From: Chloroflexota bacterium
GTDB lineage: Bacteria; Chloroflexota; Anaerolineae; UBA1429
Direction: 5' to 3'
Assembly (NCBI GenBank): GCA_012513595.1
Contig: JAAZBY010000232.1
Coordinates: 1-18,279 of the forward strand
DNA length: 18,279 nt
Shown here: positions 14,077-18,279 of the stretch, piece after piece
Numbering within the stretch: position 1 is the first letter of the stretch
Layout: every line of letters begins with the position of its first letter
Notes under the pieces: model-generated
Seen by the model: the letters and a program-made list of their open reading frames with translations, nothing else
Database searches by the model: none
What the model was told of the DNA's origin: nothing
Position numbers and translations under genes: made by a program

Positions 14077-16056
14077 TCAGCCGGGGAGGTGCTCCTCCCG
14101 CCGCCCGGCCGGAAAGTCCAGCGTCAGGCGGTGCCCCTGGTAGGCGATCTCGTACACCCCGCGGTGCCGCTCGGCGCGGCAGTAGGGGTTGTCAAACCGG
14201 GGATAGTCCCCCAAGGGGACCGGCGCGCCGTCCAGGGTCAGCGGCCCCTCCCAGCCCCAGGCCAGCCGCCCCAGGCCCGGCGCGGCGTAGTCGACCGAGC
14301 GCTCCCCGTAGCGCACCTCGGCCCCGGCCACCCGCGCGCACCAGGCGGCAAAGGTCCCGTCCACCGCCCGGCGCCCGGCCTGGCAGATCCACACGTTGCG
14401 CCGCCCCTCGGCCACCAGCCCCTCCCCCTGTAGGACGCCGTCGGCCGTCCAGCGGTAGGGGTTGCGCGAGCGGAGCGCCACATAGCCCTCCCCGCGCCGC
14501 GCCAGCACCCAGCCGCCCACCTCGATGACCTCGTCGAAGGCTTGGCGCCGGAAGACGGCCACCGTCCGCGGCAGAAGCACCTCCTCACACGGCCCCGGCG
14601 AGGGCATGTCGTTCCCCGAGGCCTCCGCCGGGAAGACGGTCGGCTCCCCGGGGAGCGGCTCCGCGGGGATGTCGTAGATGGCCAGCAACACGTTCCTCAC
14701 CTGGGCGGCCCGCGGGAAGCGCCCCACCCAGTACTTGTACGAGACCTCGTCGTCGTTACCGCGGTGCAGGGTGAACACGGCCGCGTCTGGCCCCAGGGTG
14801 GCCTGCCAGATGTGCTGCTGGTAGCCCGGCTTGCCCTTGCGGTAGTCCTGCGCGCAGGAGAGCATATAGTCGGGCGTCCGGTAGGTGATCTTGTTCACCG
14901 CCGACAGGGTCGAGCGGCCGATGTCCCCGTCGTGCCCGGGTGAGAGCCGGTCCAGCTCCCGGTAGGTGGAGCGCAGCGCGTCCGAGTAGGGGCGCATGAC
15001 CACGTCCCAGCGGTGGGAGTGCAGCCGATCGGCCAGGCGCACCGTGTCTTCCACAGCGCGCTGGTGCTGGTGCAGGCCGGCGCCCCACAGGAAGAGGGCC
15101 GTCTCCGGCTGGTCCGCCCGGATGCCGAGGGCGGCGGCCTCTTCCAGGTCGAAGGCCTGCCGCTCGCGGTTCTCGAACTCGGCCGGCAGGTCCTGGGCCA
15201 GCGCCTCGATGGTGGCCGGCACGCGGTAGCGCGGGCTGGTGGCCAGGCAGACGGCGGTCATGTTGTTCGGGTTGTGGAAAGTGCCCAGGCCCCAGGCGAT
15301 CTTTTGCGCCGCCGAGGTCGCCTCAGTGTGGCCCGAGAGCACGTGCGCCGGGTAGGTGCGCCCGTGGGAGGTGCCATACACGCCGCGGAACGAGTCCACG
15401 GCCATGTCAAAGAACATGAGGTCGAGGAGCATGGCCGCCCGCCCGGCGACCTCCTGGTCCTCGGCAAAGTCGGCCAGGTTGAGGAGCGGCGTCAGGTCCT
15501 CGTCGTAGTAGCAGTTCGAGTCCCACTCGGTAAAGCCCACGCGGGCCTTGACGTCGATCCAGCGCAGGATGCGCTCGCGGGCGCGGGCCATGTGCCAGCG
15601 GCCGTCCTCACCGACGTTGGGGAAGGTGTGCTCGGCAAAGAGCTGCCCGGCCAGGTACTCGGCCGAGTGGAACATGATCTGGTGGTTCTCGCTCCAGAAG
15701 CACATCAGGTCGTCGTAGCCGGGCTCGTCGATCCAGTATTTGAACCCGATCAGCGCCTCAGCGATGGCCTGGACGAGTTCCAGCGAGAGGAGCGGGCTCT
15801 CGGCGTACAGGTACATCATCCGCAGGAGGCCGGCCACGGTGAAATCGGCGCAATCGCGCCGGGTCGTCACGTAGGTCAGCGCGTCGCGGATGCTCTCCTC
15901 ATCGATCGGCCCACGGCCGAGCTCCAGGCGGCACAGCTGCGAAAAGAAGCCGCCCCGCCCGCGGCCCCCCTCGGCGGCCGCGGCAACCTCCAGGAAGGCC
16001 TGCCGGCGGGAGGCATAGTCGCCGCGCGGGGTCGTCCAGTACTCGTCGTGGGCCAT
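14077..16056 (-). CDS. 659-residue protein of unrecognised family, possible alpha/alpha-toroid carbohydrate enzyme
   Basis: I cannot assign this protein to a named family. Residues 50-400 look mostly helical with conserved-looking polar motifs: SENHQIMFHSAEYLAG at 122-137, FTEWDSNCYYDED at 175-187 and YGTSHGRTY at 227-235. TPDYMLSCAQDYRKGKPG at 394-411 follows, and residues from about 420 look beta-rich. A helical toroid followed by a beta sandwich is the plan of several polysaccharide lyases, and Asn124, His125 and the Tyr/His/Arg residues could serve such a site. No signal peptide is visible, so it would act in the cytoplasm. The ATG at 16056 has GGGAGGA 5 bases upstream. It follows the heparinase-like gene by 24 bases and almost certainly shares its operon, so a joint role in oligosaccharide breakdown is the best guess. 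Confidence 0.75.
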   Translation of the reverse strand: MAHDEYWTTPRGDYASRRQAFLEVAAAAEGGRGRGGFFSQLCRLELGRGPIDEESIRDALTYVTTRRDCADFTVAGLLRMMYLYAESPLLSLELVQAIAEALIGFKYWIDEPGYDDLMCFWSENHQIMFHSAEYLAGQLFAEHTFPNVGEDGRWHMARARERILRWIDVKARVGFTEWDSNCYYDEDLTPLLNLADFAEDQEVAGRAAMLLDLMFFDMAVDSFRGVYGTSHGRTYPAHVLSGHTEATSAAQKIAWGLGTFHNPNNMTAVCLATSPRYRVPATIEALAQDLPAEFENRERQAFDLEEAAALGIRADQPETALFLWGAGLHQHQRAVEDTVRLADRLHSHRWDVVMRPYSDALRSTYRELDRLSPGHDGDIGRSTLSAVNKITYRTPDYMLSCAQDYRKGKPGYQQHIWQATLGPDAAVFTLHRGNDDEVSYKYWVGRFPRAAQVRNVLLAIYDIPAEPLPGEPTVFPAEASGNDMPSPGPCEEVLLPRTVAVFRRQAFDEVIEVGGWVLARRGEGYVALRSRNPYRWTADGVLQGEGLVAEGRRNVWICQAGRRAVDGTFAAWCARVAGAEVRYGERSVDYAAPGLGRLAWGWEGPLTLDGAPVPLGDYPRFDNPYCRAERHRGVYEIAYQGHRLTLDFPAGRREEHLPG

Positions 16057-16080
16057 GGTTCCTCCCTTGTCTGTGGGGCG

Positions 16081-17886
16081 CTAGGCGCCCAGCGGCGTGA
16101 TGCGCACGGCCAGGCGCAGGGTCTGCACTGCCGGCAGGTGCACCGCCAGCACCCGCAGGGCCGGGTCCAGCTCCTGCTCGGGCGGGTTCGGCGTGGAGGA
16201 GAGCGGCGCCACGCCCCTCACGGTGAAAGCGGCCCCGGCGGGCGCCTCCGTCAGGCGTACCTCCAGCCGCTTGCCCCCCTGAGAGAGGAGCGCCGTCCGC
16301 CCGTCGGGCGCCAGGCGTACCTCGGCCGGGGTGTGCAGGAACCACCAGGCCTCGACGGGGCGCTCGGCCTCGATGACGTCGGTGACCTCCAGCCGCGCCC
16401 GGTCGATCATCTCCACGGTGCGCTCCACTCGCTGGGCGTGGTCAGCATAGGCCGCGGTGAGGTCGATCACGGCGGTGGCGCGGGCCGGGGTCGAGGTGAA
16501 GCGCGTGATCGGCGCTAACGAGCCGATCACCTGGTCCGGCCCGGGGCCCGGGTTGAGCACCAGGGTGTTGTGCCCCTCGGCGCGCACGCGATAGTACTCC
16601 CAACGCTGCCGGTGGTAGCGGTGCCCCTGGTACGAGGCGGGCTCCACCCCGCCGTCGGCGATCCAGCGCATCCCCAGCGCGTCGACGATGAGCGAGCCGA
16701 GGTCCTGGTGCCGGTGGCCGTGGTAGGTGTTCAGGCCCCCCTGGAGGCCGACGATCAGCGCATCCCCGCCCCAGTTGCTGCGCAGGGAGGCGCACTCGGC
16801 CCGACGGTAGTGCACGTCGAGCGGCAGGGCGGAGGGGTCGTAGGCCGGGGCGGCATCGTCAAACCAGAGGAGGTCGAGCGAGGTGCCCTCAGCCTCGGGG
16901 CGGGCCAATGCCGAGTAGCGGTAGGCCGAGTAGACGGGCTGGGCGTAGCGGCGGCCCAGCCAAAAGTGCTGCGGGCTGGAGGTGGCCCGCAGGCCGCAGT
17001 CGCCGAAATCGAAGGACAGCCGCCCCGCGCCCGACATGTGGATCTGGTAGCCGCCGCTGGCGGCAAAGCCGTCCATCTCGGCCAGGCCAAAGTCGGTGCC
17101 CAGGGCCGTCTCCAGGGCGTTCAGGAGCAGGATGTTGTACCGCGAGCCGTACTCCCAGTAGGTGACCCCCTCGGTGCTGGCGCCGTCGGGCGCGTAGGCG
17201 CCCATGGCCAGCGGCAGGCTGCGCAGCGCGGCGTGCAGGATGCGGCCGGCCAGGTCGGGTTCCACGTCGGCCAGGGCCAGGGCGCCCAGGGAGAGGCCAG
17301 CGTTGCAGACCTGGTTCCAGTTGTTATCGCGCAGAGACCAGTTGTGGTCGGCCCCCTGGTGATAGACCGTCCAGCCCGGCTCCAGCCCCTTGGTGACGAT
17401 CGCCTCGCGCAGCGTGGCGCGCTGGGCCGGGGTCCAGCAGTCGTACAGCCAGTCGTAGCCGATGGCCAGGGCGTTGGTCATCTCGGCCGTGTCGAGAAAG
17501 TGGCTCGGGTTCCAGTCTGGGAAGGCGGCCGCGGCGGCCAGCTCCTGCCAGGCCCGCGCGACGTAGCGCTCGCCCCCCTCCAGGCGGTAGACCAGCGCCA
17601 GGGCGTAGACCCGCTCTTTGACGCTGCGCGACACGCTCAGGAGCCGTCGCCCGTCGGGGATGCGGTAGGTCTCGGCCGGCTCGCGCAGGAGCGCCTCCGC
17701 CTGGGCGCGGACGGAGCCCAACACCCGGGCAGCCACGGGGTCGCGCGCGACGAGGGCGCGGATCTCGGCCAGCCGGGCCTCGTCCAGCATCAGGCGCGGG
17801 TGCCCGGCCCGCAGCGGGGCGAGGATGACGTCGGCGGGGGGCGCCTGCTGGCTCCAAGCGCCGTGATAGTAGTAGGTACCCGTCAT
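16081..17886 (-). CDS. Heparinase II/III-like protein (putative polysaccharide or oligouronide lyase)
   Basis: This 601-residue protein has a helical toroid (about 60-300) followed by a beta-sandwich heparinase II/III domain (about 370-600). Recognisable motifs are NNWNQVCNAG at 188-197, EGVTYWEYGSRY at 239-250 with a likely catalytic Tyr, and TYHGHRHQDLGSL at 387-399. The last matches the HGHxDxGSF motif that supplies the catalytic His in heparinase II and in PL15/PL17-type lyases. Such enzymes cut uronic-acid polymers by beta-elimination. No signal peptide is seen, which points to oligosaccharides inside the cell. I chose the ATG at 17886 with AGGAGG upstream over a GTG at 17913. It lies 45 bases after the GNAT gene and 24 before the 659-residue protein. 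The substrate cannot be told. Confidence 0.88.
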   Translation of the reverse strand: MTGTYYYHGAWSQQAPPADVILAPLRAGHPRLMLDEARLAEIRALVARDPVAARVLGSVRAQAEALLREPAETYRIPDGRRLLSVSRSVKERVYALALVYRLEGGERYVARAWQELAAAAAFPDWNPSHFLDTAEMTNALAIGYDWLYDCWTPAQRATLREAIVTKGLEPGWTVYHQGADHNWSLRDNNWNQVCNAGLSLGALALADVEPDLAGRILHAALRSLPLAMGAYAPDGASTEGVTYWEYGSRYNILLLNALETALGTDFGLAEMDGFAASGGYQIHMSGAGRLSFDFGDCGLRATSSPQHFWLGRRYAQPVYSAYRYSALARPEAEGTSLDLLWFDDAAPAYDPSALPLDVHYRRAECASLRSNWGGDALIVGLQGGLNTYHGHRHQDLGSLIVDALGMRWIADGGVEPASYQGHRYHRQRWEYYRVRAEGHNTLVLNPGPGPDQVIGSLAPITRFTSTPARATAVIDLTAAYADHAQRVERTVEMIDRARLEVTDVIEAERPVEAWWFLHTPAEVRLAPDGRTALLSQGGKRLEVRLTEAPAGAAFTVRGVAPLSSTPNPPEQELDPALRVLAVHLPAVQTLRLAVRITPLGA

Positions 17887-17931
17887 GATCCGTTTCCCTC
17901 CTGGCAAGAACACTGTCTACCGTGCGCGCGC

Positions 17932-18279
17932 CTAGGGGAGGCGCGGCGACGTCCAATAGCGCCCCACGGCGATGCGGCCAAAGCCCACCGCCGCGTAGAA
18001 CGGCTGCCCCGAGCCCACCCGCGCCCGCGTGGCCCCCAGGGCGGCCAACCGGCGGATCCCCTCGAGCACCACCTCCCGCCCGAACCCGCGCCGGCGGTAG
18101 CCCATGTGGGTGCTGACCGGCTCAAAAAAGCCGATCCGGTTGGGCGCGTCGATCCAGGCGATGCAGGAGGAGACGAACTCCCCATCCGGCCCCACGACGT
18201 AGAGGTCCAGGTCGGCGCGATAGTCGGGCGCCGTCTGTACCTGGCTCCAGGCGTAGGGCGTGGCCCACTCGGCGGGGTC
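17932..18279 (-). CDS. GNAT family N-acetyltransferase, 5' end cut by the window edge
   Basis: The reading frame is open to the right edge, so only the C-terminal 115 or so residues are present and the true start lies outside. They show the core of a GNAT fold: a strand (DLDLYVVGPDGEFVSSCIAW), then EPVSTHMGYRRRGFGREVV, whose RRRGFG is the acetyl-CoA loop, then a helix and a final FYAAVGF. The preceding residues include WSQVQTAPDYRADLDL, typical of the bacterial GNAT branch. It transfers an acetyl group from acetyl-CoA to an unknown amine. It is the first gene seen of the minus-strand lyase group. Confidence 0.87.
   Translation of the reverse strand, partial: DPAEWATPYAWSQVQTAPDYRADLDLYVVGPDGEFVSSCIAWIDAPNRIGFFEPVSTHMGYRRRGFGREVVLEGIRRLAALGATRARVGSGQPFYAAVGFGRIAVGRYWTSPRLP

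Noticed and set aside
15013..16518. Open frame of about 500 codons on the plus strand
   Set aside because: It spans two good minus-strand genes in antisense and has no domain or ribosome site of its own.

Overview
The window is about 18.3 kb of high-GC (roughly 70%) bacterial DNA with dense gene packing. I infer Chloroflexota or a near relative. The basis is a fused ATP sulfurylase/APS kinase, a two-domain PRC-barrel protein, a plant-type proton ATPase and a sugar-catabolic set made of several Gfo/Idh/MocA oxidoreductases. No rRNA, tRNA, phage, transposon or CRISPR signal was seen. Thirteen of the fifteen genes lie on the minus strand; only the P-type ATPase and its PRC-barrel neighbour are on the plus strand.

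Region 1 (53-2779, minus) is a two-gene sulfate-activation operon. A CysQ-like 3',5'-bisphosphate nucleotidase is followed by a fused sulfate adenylyltransferase/adenylylsulfate kinase. A perfect 10-bp inverted repeat lies between the likely -10 box and the chosen GTG start. Region 2 (3086-6372, plus) runs divergently: a P3A-type (H+) P-type ATPase with three DLGQA repeats near its N-terminus, then a two-domain PRC-barrel protein. An 18-bp palindrome separates them.

Region 3 (6383-12607, minus) looks like a catabolic locus for a sugar-derived or carboxylated substrate that I cannot name. In transcription order it holds a FadR/FCD-type GntR regulator, a Gfo/Idh/MocA oxidoreductase with a variant nucleotide loop, a second oxidoreductase, an M20 peptidase/deacylase, a third oxidoreductase and an amidohydrolase. 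Two junctions have the same stop-CG-ATG layout, which suggests translational coupling. A strong hairpin splits the set between the second oxidoreductase and the M20 gene. A ZIP metal transporter sits just upstream (12677-13435).

Region 4 (13595-14076) is a small exported or membrane-anchored protein of unknown function. Its promoter carries four half-sites in 11-bp phase, the signature of an OmpR/PhoB-type response regulator. A hairpin terminator follows the gene. Region 5 (14031-18279, minus) holds a GNAT acetyltransferase cut by the right edge, a heparinase II/III-like putative polysaccharide lyase with no visible signal peptide, and a 659-residue protein of unrecognised family, ending in a strong hairpin terminator. 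Together regions 3 and 5 suggest intracellular breakdown of uronate-type oligosaccharides, but no sugar transporter is in view and the substrate is unknown.

The most novel candidates are the 659-residue protein paired with the heparinase-like enzyme, and the phased operator in front of the small exported protein.
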